Assembly: GCA_942491975.1 (NCBI GenBank)
Contig: CALOCY010000004.1
Span: forward strand, 1 to 64,000
DNA: 64,000 nt
Direction of reading: 5' to 3'
Source: CALOCY01 sp942491975
GTDB lineage: Bacteria > Bacteroidota > Bacteroidia > Bacteroidales > Prolixibacteraceae
A program made the translations under genes and the position numbers. Below are positions 27,799-36,305 of the stretch, in pieces; the first letter of the stretch is position 1; each line of letters starts with the position of its first letter. The notes beneath the pieces are model-generated. The model had not been told where the DNA came from. It did no database searches and saw only the letters and a program-made list of their open reading frames with translations.

Positions 27799-30375
27799 AT
27801 GGAAAAGAAAGGAATGCGATTTATAAAACGGTTTATTGTTGATCAACCAAGCTGGAAGAAGGTTTATGTAGAATCAAACCTTCCTGAAAGGTTATCCCCG
27901 TTGACAGAATTATCACGTAATCTTTGGTGGTCGTGGAGTGTTGAGGCCAGGGAACTGTTTCAAAAAATTGACGGTGAAAAATGGGAAGAGTGTGCGCACA
28001 ACCCTGTTATTTTGTTAGCAAATATAAGTTATCACCGTTTCCTTGACATTGAAAAAGATGCATCATTTCTTCGGCAGATGGATGTTGTATATGAGAAATT
28101 TAAAAAATATATTGCTGAACGGGAAACGAAAAACACCCCCTCTATTGCCTATTTTAGCATGGAATACGGCATACATGACAGCCTGAAAATATACTCGGGA
28201 GGATTAGGTGTGCTGGCGGGCGACTACCTGAAGGAAGCCAGTGATTCAGCTGTTGATCTTGTAGGAATAGGACTATTGTACCGGCGTGGTTACTTTAAGC
28301 AGGTATTATCGGTTACCGGTGAACAAATAGCTGTGCCCGAAACCGAGCAGAATACCAAAATACCTGTGAGTCCCGCAGAAAATGGTGATGGAAGCAGGCT
28401 CGTGGTAAGTGTCGATTTTCCTGGACGTAAAGTCTATGCCCATGTGTGGAATGTGAATGTGGGGGTCATAAACCTATACCTGCTTGATACTGATATTGAT
28501 GAAAACGAAGAACAAGACAGGGCAATAACACACCAACTCTATGGAGGTGACAATGAGCACCGCCTGAAACAAGAGATATTGCTTGGATTTGGAGGGGTCA
28601 AAACATTGAACGCATTAGGTATTGAAACAGATGTATACCATTGCAATGAAGGACATGCAGCATTTATGGGGCTGGAGCGTATGATCGGGTTCATAAAAAA
28701 TGAAGAACTCACATTTGCTGAAGCAAAAGAGGTTGTACGTGCTTCTACGCTTTTTACTACGCATACACCGGTCCCTGCGGGGCACGACTCATTTCCCGAA
28801 GGAATGTTACGTTTCTATCTTGATGCAATTCCCGGTATGTTGGGAATCAGTTGGGATGAATTTATAATGCTGGGGAAAGCGTATTCCCGTGAAAACCAAT
28901 TTAATATGAGCTATCTGGCATCACATCTGTCGCAGGGGATCAATGGGGTAAGTATGTTACACGGGGATGTGAGCAAAGAAATATTGAAAGAGCTGTACAA
29001 TGGCTATTGCTCCAGAGAACTCAACATTGGCTATGTCACCAATGGGGTACACTACAAAACATGGGCAGCAAAAGAGTGGAAGGCACTGCATAGCGAATAC
29101 TTTGGTGACGATTTTCACGAAAACCAAGCCAGTCAGGATCACTGGAACCGCATATATGATGTAAGTGCGGAAAAAATATGGGAGGTAAAGCATACCCTCA
29201 AACTAAAATTAATCAACTACATTAAGCAGCGATTTGCCGATACGTGGGTAAAACGGCATGAAAACCCCAAACTGGTTACGGAGACGTTGAACAGGTTAAC
29301 CCCGGATGCACTGACCATTGGTTTTGCCCGCAGATTTGCCACGTATAAACGTGCTGACCTGCTTTTTCATGATCTCGAAAGGTTGTCGAAGATTGTGAAT
29401 AATCCTCAACGTCCGGTGCAGATCATCTTTGCAGGGAAAGCACATCCTGCCGATAAAGCCGGGCAGGATCTGATTAAGAAAATTGTGGAAATATCAAAAC
29501 GTCCCGAATTTGTTGGTAAAATTGTCTTTGTGCAGAACTACGATATGAACCTGGCCAAAAAACTGGTACAAGGGGTTGATGTGTGGATGAATACACCTAC
29601 ACGGCTATTGGAAGCATCAGGTACAAGCGGGCAAAAAGCCGTAATGAATGGCACACTTCATTTCTCAGTGCTTGACGGATGGTGGGTCGAAGGCTATCAA
29701 CCCGGTGCAGGATGGGCATTGCCCAGAGAGCGCTCATACGATGTGCAGGACTACCAAAATCAACTCGACGCAGAAACCATATACAACATTCTCGAATACG
29801 AAATTATTCCTGACTATTATGATCGTAACGGGGAAGGGGTAGCTGAAAAATGGGTTGAACACATGCGTAAAACGTTTGCATTGGTAGCACCCAAATTTAC
29901 CACTGCCCGTATGATCAACGATTACCTTGACAAATACTACCAACCACAAAGTGAACGTGCCGGACGTGTTAAAGCCGATAAATATAAGCTGGCAAGGGAA
30001 TTGGCTGCATGGAAAGGAAAAATTGCTGAAAAATGGGATCAAATTGAAGTGCTGAAAGTGGATACAATTAAAGAAGAAGCACTGGATAGATTTAAAGTTG
30101 GCGAATCGTTCCCTGCACGTGTGTCTATTGACCTAAAAGGGTTGTCCCCCGAGGATATAGGTGTAGAATTTGTTTTCTCCTGCAATGGCGAAAGTGAAAA
30201 AAACATCCTGAATAACATGGAATTTCAGGTAGAAAAAACAGAGGGCGATACATGTACTTACCTGCTTAACCTGGTATTGATGGAACCCGGACTTTACAAC
30301 TATGTCATTCGTATCTATCCGAAAAACAAAGAGTTGCCTCATCGTCAGGATTTCAGGTATATAAAATGGGTATAG
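27799..30375 (+). CDS. glgP: Alpha-glucan (glycogen) phosphorylase, GT35
   Basis: This 858-residue PLP-dependent enzyme releases glucose-1-phosphate from glycogen or maltodextrin. The N-terminal DUF3417-like region (LTELSRNLWWSWS) marks the short, archaeal/Thermotoga-type phosphorylase subgroup. PLP-site sequences TSGQKAVMNGTLHFSVLDGWWVEG are present, with the Schiff-base lysine in GQKAVMNG. The frame extends upstream to 27760; ATG 27799 with a purine-rich GAGAGGGAAGAG before it is preferred. Residues 780-858 look like an extra beta-rich C-terminal domain. It closes the glycogen cluster, giving the operon both synthetic and degradative arms. Confidence 0.93.
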   Translation: MEKKGMRFIKRFIVDQPSWKKVYVESNLPERLSPLTELSRNLWWSWSVEARELFQKIDGEKWEECAHNPVILLANISYHRFLDIEKDASFLRQMDVVYEKFKKYIAERETKNTPSIAYFSMEYGIHDSLKIYSGGLGVLAGDYLKEASDSAVDLVGIGLLYRRGYFKQVLSVTGEQIAVPETEQNTKIPVSPAENGDGSRLVVSVDFPGRKVYAHVWNVNVGVINLYLLDTDIDENEEQDRAITHQLYGGDNEHRLKQEILLGFGGVKTLNALGIETDVYHCNEGHAAFMGLERMIGFIKNEELTFAEAKEVVRASTLFTTHTPVPAGHDSFPEGMLRFYLDAIPGMLGISWDEFIMLGKAYSRENQFNMSYLASHLSQGINGVSMLHGDVSKEILKELYNGYCSRELNIGYVTNGVHYKTWAAKEWKALHSEYFGDDFHENQASQDHWNRIYDVSAEKIWEVKHTLKLKLINYIKQRFADTWVKRHENPKLVTETLNRLTPDALTIGFARRFATYKRADLLFHDLERLSKIVNNPQRPVQIIFAGKAHPADKAGQDLIKKIVEISKRPEFVGKIVFVQNYDMNLAKKLVQGVDVWMNTPTRLLEASGTSGQKAVMNGTLHFSVLDGWWVEGYQPGAGWALPRERSYDVQDYQNQLDAETIYNILEYEIIPDYYDRNGEGVAEKWVEHMRKTFALVAPKFTTARMINDYLDKYYQPQSERAGRVKADKYKLARELAAWKGKIAEKWDQIEVLKVDTIKEEALDRFKVGESFPARVSIDLKGLSPEDIGVEFVFSCNGESEKNILNNMEFQVEKTEGDTCTYLLNLVLMEPGLYNYVIRIYPKNKELPHRQDFRYIKWV

Positions 30376-30467
30376 GTCGAAAATGTAAACCAATGATATC
30401 AAAAGCGTTTCCGAAAGGAGATGCTTTTTTGTTGTGTAATATCATGACTGTATCGAATTTTATTAAT

Positions 30468-30757
30468 AACCTGAGTTCGATTATAAAATAGTTGTATTCA
30501 AAATGTTTGAAAAATGTGTTAAGTTGTTGATTTGCTGAGCAAATAGGGCAAAGCCCCAAGCCCCCTTCATTTCTTTTCCTTAGATGAAAAGAAACGAAGC
30601 AAAGAAAAATCAAGCCAAAATAAAGCTGTTTACATTTTCAATGTAACCAATTAGCCCGCATCGCGCAATTTTGGCGACTCACGAACAAAAGTTTTTTTAT
30701 TTAAAATGCTTACTATCAAATATGTTAGAAAAAAATTCTTAAATCGAACTCAGGTTA
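30468..30757. mobile_element. Inverted-repeat-bounded element, MITE-like
   Basis: A 15-nt sequence AACCTGAGTTCGATT (30468-30482) is repeated inverted at 30742-30756. The 290-bp interval has no gene and contains an interspersed repeat (30549-30683). This architecture fits a small non-autonomous element in the 430-bp spacer between glgP and the membrane protein gene. No target-site duplication is obvious. Confidence 0.5.
30549..30683 (+). repeat. Interspersed repeat, copy 1
   Basis: About 135 bp, nearly the same as the inverse of 43641-43769. It shares the hairpin TTTCTTTTC-CTTAGAT-GAAAAGAAA and the blocks GAAGCAAAGAAAAATCAAGC and TAGCCCGCATC, and ends in ACTCACG. No coding capacity. Confidence 0.75.
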
Positions 30758-30829
30758 ATACATAAAATAAATTCTCATATTTATTTTCTATTTTTATAGA
30801 TATTGCATCCAACTTATAAATTACTGTCT

Positions 30830-31408
30830 ATGAAAAAGAGAAAAATTTTGCAAGTAGTTTTTGGGATTCTTATACTGGCAATAATAGGGTATTTGCTGTA
30901 TTTGATTGGAATTAGATTATCTAAATACGTAAAACAAATTGATCCCAATATTATTGTTGCAGTAATTGCCGGATTAGTGACTGTTTTTGGATATTTTATA
31001 ACTCGAAATTCTGAAAGAAGAAAGATAATTGAACAGCAAATACGAGAACAAAAACTACCAGTTTATGAGCAATTCCTTGATTTCTTTTTTAAAATAATAA
31101 AAGGGACAAAACACAATAAGCCTATATCTGATAAAGAAATGGAAAATTTCATGCTTGATTTTAATAAGAAAAGTATAGTCTGGCTTTCTGATAAAAGCTT
31201 AAAAGCATATGTTGCATGGCGAAAATCTGCTGTCGGTTATTCTGAAAATAAAGTCAACAACTATGATGAAACTATTAGACAAATGGTTTTACTTGAGCAA
31301 ATGTTTTTTGAGTTTAGAAAAGATATTGGACACAAAAATGAGGAACTTGAGACAGGTGATTTGTTGTCTTTATTTATAAATGATTTAGATAAATATAAGA
31401 AAGAATAA
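30830..31408 (+). CDS. Hypothetical protein with two N-terminal transmembrane helices
   Basis: This 192-residue protein has two hydrophobic segments near residues 7-28 and 37-54, then a charged, helical, probably cytosolic domain (ERRKIIEQQIREQKLPVYEQFLDFFFK). I recognise no named family. It is AT-rich compared with glgP and gltX and lies between two repeat-rich spacers, so it may be acquired. The frame is longer upstream (TTG at 30803), but ATG 30830 is preferred. Confidence 0.6.
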   Translation: MKKRKILQVVFGILILAIIGYLLYLIGIRLSKYVKQIDPNIIVAVIAGLVTVFGYFITRNSERRKIIEQQIREQKLPVYEQFLDFFFKIIKGTKHNKPISDKEMENFMLDFNKKSIVWLSDKSLKAYVAWRKSAVGYSENKVNNYDETIRQMVLLEQMFFEFRKDIGHKNEELETGDLLSLFINDLDKYKKE

Positions 31409-31479
31409 ATTGCAGGCATTCTTCTAAGGTGCAATAATTCAAACACTTCATGGCTGAAGAATGGATAAAACATCCATAA

Positions 31480-31644
31480 CCTTGCATGCAAGGTCATTCA
31501 AATTCAATCCCTTTGGGATTGCAGTATAAAGTTTTATAACCGACGATAAAACATGTAGCAAAAGCCCAAAGGGTTTTAACATGAATAACCGGGTGCAACC
31601 CGGATAAAAAAAACATCCATAATCCCCCAACCCCGAGAGGGGTT
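31480..31644. repeat. Left palindrome module of the RAYT-like locus
   Basis: Four palindromes occur in a row: CCTTGCATGCAAGG (31480-31493), AATCCC-TTT-GGGATT (31506-31520), CCGGGTGCAACCCGG (31589-31603) and AACCCC-GAGA-GGGGTT (31629-31644). The sequence ACATCCATAA appears both before the first palindrome and before the last, suggesting a duplicated unit. Confidence 0.7.
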
Positions 31645-31660
31645 GAACAAAACAAACAAC

Positions 31661-32107
31661 ATGAGCACCTACACCCAACTTATCTATCAAATTGTATTCA
31701 CTCCCTACAAACGCGAACACACACTTGATAAAGTTAATCGACAAGAACTATTCAAATATATTAGTGGGTTGTTGAATAACAAAGACTGTCATCTCTATCG
31801 CATCAATGGAGTATCTGATCATTTGCACATTGTTACTCATATTCACCCTACAGTATCGTTAGCATCGTTGGTGAAAGACATAAAAGTTGCAAGTTCCGGC
31901 TATATTAAAGCCAACTCACTCTTCCCAAATTTTCGTGGTTGGCAGGCAGGATATGGTGCGTTCACCTATAATATCAAAGATAAAGACCGATTGATTGAAT
32001 ATGTAAAAAATCAGGAGGTACATCACCAGAAAAAATCTTTTAGGGATGAATATATGACATTGCTTCATGAACACGGTATTGAATTTGACGAAAAATACCT
32101 GTTGTGA
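31661..32107 (+). CDS. IS200/IS605-like Y1 transposase (REP-associated, RAYT-like)
   Basis: This 148-residue protein starts MSTYTQLIYQIVFTP at ATG 31661. The HUH-type motif HLHIVTHI (about residue 54) and the catalytic-tyrosine region EYVKNQEVHHQKKSF (about 107-121) identify the Y1 transposase family of single-strand DNA transposition. The related palindrome modules on both sides suggest a REP-associated tyrosine transposase locus rather than a plain IS. It appears full length and intact. It sits between the membrane protein gene and gltX. Confidence 0.88.
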   Translation: MSTYTQLIYQIVFTPYKREHTLDKVNRQELFKYISGLLNNKDCHLYRINGVSDHLHIVTHIHPTVSLASLVKDIKVASSGYIKANSLFPNFRGWQAGYGAFTYNIKDKDRLIEYVKNQEVHHQKKSFRDEYMTLLHEHGIEFDEKYLL

Positions 32108-32153
32108 ATATTCAACCATTTTTTGTGGTTGTGAATCCTTCCTGTATTTATAA

Positions 32154-32268
32154 CCTTGTATTCCATACAAGGCCATTCACATTTGATCCTTTCGGGATTA
32201 TTCTTTGAGATTTATTAAGATGCAGAAAGAATCTGAAGGACTTTAATATGCATAACTCCGGATGTAAT
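32154..32268. repeat. Right palindrome module of the RAYT-like locus
   Basis: CCTTGTA-TTCCA-TACAAGG (32154-32172), ATCC-TTTC-GGGAT at about 32186-32198, and CGGAT-GTA-ATCCG at about 32249-32261 repeat the order and spacing of the left module with substitutions. The intervening phrases (CATTCA, ACTTTAATATG, CATAAC) also match the left copy. Confidence 0.65.
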
Positions 32269-32314
32269 CCGAAAATACAAACATATCTCCTCAAAGAAGG
32301 GAAACTTTATTTAT

Positions 32315-32322
32315 TATCTTTG
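32315..32322 (+). promoter_or_regulatory. Candidate -7 box of gltX
   Basis: TATCTTTG matches TAnnTTTG, 25 nt before the ATG. No convincing -33 TTTG is present. Confidence 0.4.
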
Positions 32323-32347
32323 CCGCAATTACATTAAAACAACAGCA

Positions 32348-33877
32348 ATGAGTCAATCAAAAGTAAGAGTACGATTTGCGCCCAGTCCTACAGGACCATT
32401 ACATATGGGAGGTGTACGTACAGCACTATTCAACTACCTGTTTGCCAAAAAACACGGCGGAGATTTTATTCTTCGTATCGAAGATACCGACCAAAACCGG
32501 TATGTGCCGGGAGCAGAAGCGTACATTGTGGAAGCGTTGGGATGGTGCGGCATTAAAATTGACGAAGGAATACGTGAAGGGGGCAACTTTGGACCCTACC
32601 GCCAAAGTGAGCGTAAGGAGATATACCGTCAATATGCCGAAAAGTTGGTAGAAAGTGGATACGCCTACTATGCTTTTGATACTGCTGAAGAGTTGGATGC
32701 TATTCGCAATGATTACGAAGCGCGTAAAGAGACATTTACATACAATTCCGCCACCCGTGGTGAAATGAAAAATGCACTTTCACTATCGGGTGATGAGGTG
32801 AAACAGCGCATGGCCAATGGCGACTCGTATGTGGTGCGTTTTCGCATGCCCGATAACGGAGAGGTGAAAGAGGAAGACCTGATTCGTGGATGGGTCTCTT
32901 TCCGCACCGAACTGTTGGATGACAAAATACTCTTCAAATCAGACGGTATGCCCACCTACCATTTGGCCAATGTGGTCGACGATCATCTGATGCAAATATC
33001 GCACGTGATCCGTGGTGAAGAGTGGTTGCCGTCAATGCCATTGCACGTATTGTTGTACAAAGCTTTGGGCTGGGAAGATACCATGCCCTGTTTTGCACAC
33101 CTGCCATTGATTCTAAAACCGGTAGGAAAAGGAAAACTTAGCAAGCGTGATGGTGAAAAAATGGGCTTTCCGGTATTCCCGTTACTGTGGAAAGACCCCA
33201 AAACAATGGAATTTTCACGCGGTTACCGCGAAGACGGTTATTTCCCCGATGCATTTGTCAATATGCTGGCACTATTGGGATGGAATCCGGGTACCGAGCA
33301 GGAACTGTTCTCTATGGAAGAGCTGATCGAAGCTTTCAGTCTGGATCGTGTAGGCAAGTCAGGTTCACGGTTCGACCCTGAAAAAACCAAATGGTTCAAC
33401 CACCAATACCTCATGCAAAAAAGTGCCGAAGAGGTGGCCGGATACTTTAAACCGGTATTGACCATGCACGGTGTAGAGGCAGACGATGCTCTGGTGGTAC
33501 ACATCTGTGAAATGCTCAAAGAACGCGTGAACTTCGTATTTGAATTGTGGGAGCAAAGTGCATTCTTCTTTAAAGCACCTGCGGAATACGATGCCAAAAC
33601 CGTAAAAAAACGGTGGAAAGAAGGTGTGCCTGAAATGATGACGGAGATTGCAGCATTTTTGAATGATATTGAAATATGGGAGGCTGCTCACATAAAAGAG
33701 CAATTCTCGGCGTTTGTCACCGAAAAAGAGTGGGGTTTTGGCGTGGTAATGAATGCTTTTCGTTTGTGTCTGGTAGGAGCAGGTATAGGCCCCGATCTAT
33801 TTGAAATCTGTGAAATTATTGGAAAAGAAGAAACACTGCAACGTATTGAAAGTGCAGTAAGCAACATCAAAAGGTAG
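32348..33877 (+). CDS. gltX: Glutamyl-tRNA synthetase
   Basis: This 509-residue class I aminoacyl-tRNA synthetase charges tRNA-Glu. The HIGH-type signature is in PSPTGPLHMGGVRTALFNYL (His-Met-Gly-Gly variant), and the KMSKS-type loop is GKGKLSKRDG near residues 259-268. Length and the C-terminal anticodon-binding helical domain are normal. The start is ATG 32348. It has its own promoter-like sequence downstream of the RAYT repeats and is followed 30 bp later by the AbiH-like gene. Confidence 0.97.
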   Translation: MSQSKVRVRFAPSPTGPLHMGGVRTALFNYLFAKKHGGDFILRIEDTDQNRYVPGAEAYIVEALGWCGIKIDEGIREGGNFGPYRQSERKEIYRQYAEKLVESGYAYYAFDTAEELDAIRNDYEARKETFTYNSATRGEMKNALSLSGDEVKQRMANGDSYVVRFRMPDNGEVKEEDLIRGWVSFRTELLDDKILFKSDGMPTYHLANVVDDHLMQISHVIRGEEWLPSMPLHVLLYKALGWEDTMPCFAHLPLILKPVGKGKLSKRDGEKMGFPVFPLLWKDPKTMEFSRGYREDGYFPDAFVNMLALLGWNPGTEQELFSMEELIEAFSLDRVGKSGSRFDPEKTKWFNHQYLMQKSAEEVAGYFKPVLTMHGVEADDALVVHICEMLKERVNFVFELWEQSAFFFKAPAEYDAKTVKKRWKEGVPEMMTEIAAFLNDIEIWEAAHIKEQFSAFVTEKEWGFGVVMNAFRLCLVGAGIGPDLFEICEIIGKEETLQRIESAVSNIKR

Positions 33878-33907
33878 TGCCAACAAAGAGTTATTGTGGG
33901 TTTAAAG

Positions 33908-34747
33908 ATGAAATTGAAACGAGAGAAATATGATATAGCATTAATAATAGGCAATGGATTTGATCTAAATCTAGGGCTTAAAACAAGTTATACCGATTTT
34001 GTTAAAAGTGAAGATTTTATAGATTTAGTAAGAAGAAACAATCAACTATCCAGATATTTGAATGATGTTCACAATTTAAAAAATTGGATTGATGTAGAGA
34101 AAGAATTAAAAAATTATTCAAAGATAAATGCTGAAAAGAATGGAAGTTTTTTTATTGAATTTAAGGAACTATCAAATGCGTTACAGACATATTTAAGAAC
34201 TATCAATAATAGTTATTTAACCCCCCAAAGTCGTGCATACAAGTTAATATATAAGATTATAAAATCTAATGCTTTAATTATTGATTTCAACTATACATCA
34301 ACTGTTTCAGATATTTTTGAAGAATTAGAGATTGATATTAATAGTCAGGATAGCAACATTGAACACATTAAAATTCATGGCTCTGTTGAAAATGATAATA
34401 TTATTTTTGGCGTTGAGGATAATGCTAATATCTTGTCCCAACACGTTTTTTTGAAAAAGTCAACACACGAAAACTTTAATCCCATTGATTTTAGTTCTGC
34501 AATTAGTAATAGTGATACTTTTATTGTTTTTGGACATTCTTTAGGTGAAACAGATCATATGTATTTTGACGATTTTTTCTCCAATGCAGTGTTTCGATCA
34601 TCAACTAAAAGACAAAATATGCTGTTTTATCATTATGGAGAACAGAGCTATTATGATATTTTTGCTCAAATTGACAAGTTAACCTCAAGACGTATTACAA
34701 AATTAAAGCAGCTAAATAACTTGAAAACCATTGATACAAAGCTATAG
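33908..34747 (+). CDS. AbiH-type bacteriophage abortive infection protein
   Basis: This 279-residue protein has the AbiH signature near its N-terminus (IIGNGFDLNLGLKTSYTDF, residues about 13-31), a middle IDFNYTS and IHGSVENDNIIFGVED block and a C-terminal FGHSLGETDHMYFDDFF block, all characteristic of the family. AbiH was described as a phage abortive-infection gene in Lactococcus; its mechanism is not known. It is clearly AT-rich compared with gltX, consistent with acquisition. ATG 33908 is a better start than the GTG at 33896. No partner genes are adjacent, so it would act alone. Call is from memory of the family motif. Confidence 0.8.
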   Translation: MKLKREKYDIALIIGNGFDLNLGLKTSYTDFVKSEDFIDLVRRNNQLSRYLNDVHNLKNWIDVEKELKNYSKINAEKNGSFFIEFKELSNALQTYLRTINNSYLTPQSRAYKLIYKIIKSNALIIDFNYTSTVSDIFEELEIDINSQDSNIEHIKIHGSVENDNIIFGVEDNANILSQHVFLKKSTHENFNPIDFSSAISNSDTFIVFGHSLGETDHMYFDDFFSNAVFRSSTKRQNMLFYHYGEQSYYDIFAQIDKLTSRRITKLKQLNNLKTIDTKL

Positions 34748-34751
34748 CCTG

Positions 34752-36203
34752 CTAATCATTACTACTCTCTCCTCTAAAAATCAAATAAAGCACTTTGATC
34801 GATAACAGTCGTGTGGCAAAAGCGGTGACGAATCCTACGGTACAAAGTAATGCAAATCCGATTATCCAGTTGGAAAAATTGCGGCAGATCACGCCTGCCA
34901 ACAGGGTAATAACAATAAATAGTAAAAGCCGAAAGATGATGGTGTAGTTAGCAGTGAGCTTAAATACCCTCATTGCGATAATAATTTGTGCAAATGCTGT
35001 AAAAACCTGTGTGGCCAGACTTGCCCATGCTGCCCCTATGGCGTCGAAATAAGGAATAAGCAACAGGTTTAGGGTTACATTCACTGTTACGCCTGCCAAT
35101 GCCATCAGGTTCAATTGGCGCAGGCTGCCATTGGCGGTAAGCAATGTGCCAAAAATATAGGTTGAAGAGATGGCTACAAAACTACCCATTAGTATGGAGA
35201 GGAGGGGAGCAGAGCTTTCGATATGACTATTGTAAAGCAGTGCCATTATCTCTTTGTTGTAAAAACCACAGGCAATAGCGATCAGCAAAGCAGGGACAAT
35301 AATCAACAGGTATGAAAAGGTCAATAATTCATTGATATCCTCTCTCTTTTTAAGCATACGCGAAAAAATGGGCAGTAACAATCCGGCAAAAAGGGCACCA
35401 AACATGGCTCCGGCATCCAACAACCGGAATGCCTGGGCATAAATCCCCGATTGCACTTTTCCGTTATCGGGTAATAACCGTTCAAGCATTACCGAATCCA
35501 CACGATTGTAAAAAGCCATCAGGAAAATCAACAGTGCAAAAGGGTACGACTGTTTCAGAAAAACCAGGAAATAGCGCTTATCAAAATGGATAGAAAACCG
35601 TCCGGAATGTACAATAACAATAATTAATGCAACCAATGCGGCAATCACATACGCTACTGTTTGGGCATAAACAAACCATTCGATATGAAATTCACCTTTG
35701 GTAATATTGGTGAACAGAAGAATGCTACACAGTACAATCATCAATGCACGGTCAAGCACCGACAACAAACTATCTGTCCGGAAAAAATGCAACCCGCTAA
35801 TGTTCGAACGCAGGTAAAGGGTGAAAGAAATTAAAAACTGGTTAAAAACCAACCAATACAGTAGCTTAACCTGCCTGTCGTCATAATCGATAACGAATGC
35901 TACAGCAATGCATACAATGGCATAAAAAACAGCAAGCAAAAACTTCAATCCCATCAGGTTTGAAAGGTACTTACGCAGCAAATGACTGTTTTGGGCAATA
36001 TTTCGATTATTAAAATTGGTGAGGCCCAGATCGAGTAAGATATTGAGCAATATGGAAAAATTGAACAGAGAGAAATAGAACCCATACTCTTCGGCACCCA
36101 CTATATTTTGGACAGTACGGTCAATCCCGAAAATCCAAAACGGTTTGATCAAAACATTTAAAATGGCCAGTAACAGCAGGTTTGTGACAAATTTTTTCTT
36201 CAA
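34752..36203 (-). CDS. Polysaccharide flippase (Wzx/MATE-like)
   Basis: This integral membrane protein of about 480-500 residues has roughly 12-14 hydrophobic segments and the N-terminal Bacteroidota flippase pattern KKFVTNLLLLAIL...KPFWIFGIDR. It would move lipid-linked oligosaccharide across the inner membrane. No in-frame ATG is present near the 5' end. The frame opens at TTG 36263; I prefer the TTG at 36203, because homologues of this type usually start just before KKKFVTN. The start is therefore uncertain by 60 bp. It is divergent from the glycosyltransferase gene, which fits a shared surface-glycan role. Confidence 0.85.
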   Translation of the reverse strand: MKKKFVTNLLLLAILNVLIKPFWIFGIDRTVQNIVGAEEYGFYFSLFNFSILLNILLDLGLTNFNNRNIAQNSHLLRKYLSNLMGLKFLLAVFYAIVCIAVAFVIDYDDRQVKLLYWLVFNQFLISFTLYLRSNISGLHFFRTDSLLSVLDRALMIVLCSILLFTNITKGEFHIEWFVYAQTVAYVIAALVALIIVIVHSGRFSIHFDKRYFLVFLKQSYPFALLIFLMAFYNRVDSVMLERLLPDNGKVQSGIYAQAFRLLDAGAMFGALFAGLLLPIFSRMLKKREDINELLTFSYLLIIVPALLIAIACGFYNKEIMALLYNSHIESSAPLLSILMGSFVAISSTYIFGTLLTANGSLRQLNLMALAGVTVNVTLNLLLIPYFDAIGAAWASLATQVFTAFAQIIIAMRVFKLTANYTIIFRLLLFIVITLLAGVICRNFSNWIIGFALLCTVGFVTAFATRLLSIKVLYLIFRGESSND

Positions 36204-36305
36204 AGCCGAAGATTTTATAACTTTAATATAGATTTCCGGTGTGCGATTGCTCAAAAATAACAATTCTTTCGGGCAATTTACGCTTTGGGTTGAAACGAAG
36301 GTTGC

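Noticed and set aside
31480..32268. CRISPR array
   Set aside because: The repeats are palindromes with different sequence and no regular spacers; a RAYT locus explains them. No array was seen elsewhere in the window.
36203..36263. Longer N-terminus of the flippase starting at TTG 36263
   Set aside because: The extra 20 residues are polar and unlike the usual start of these flippases; not excluded.
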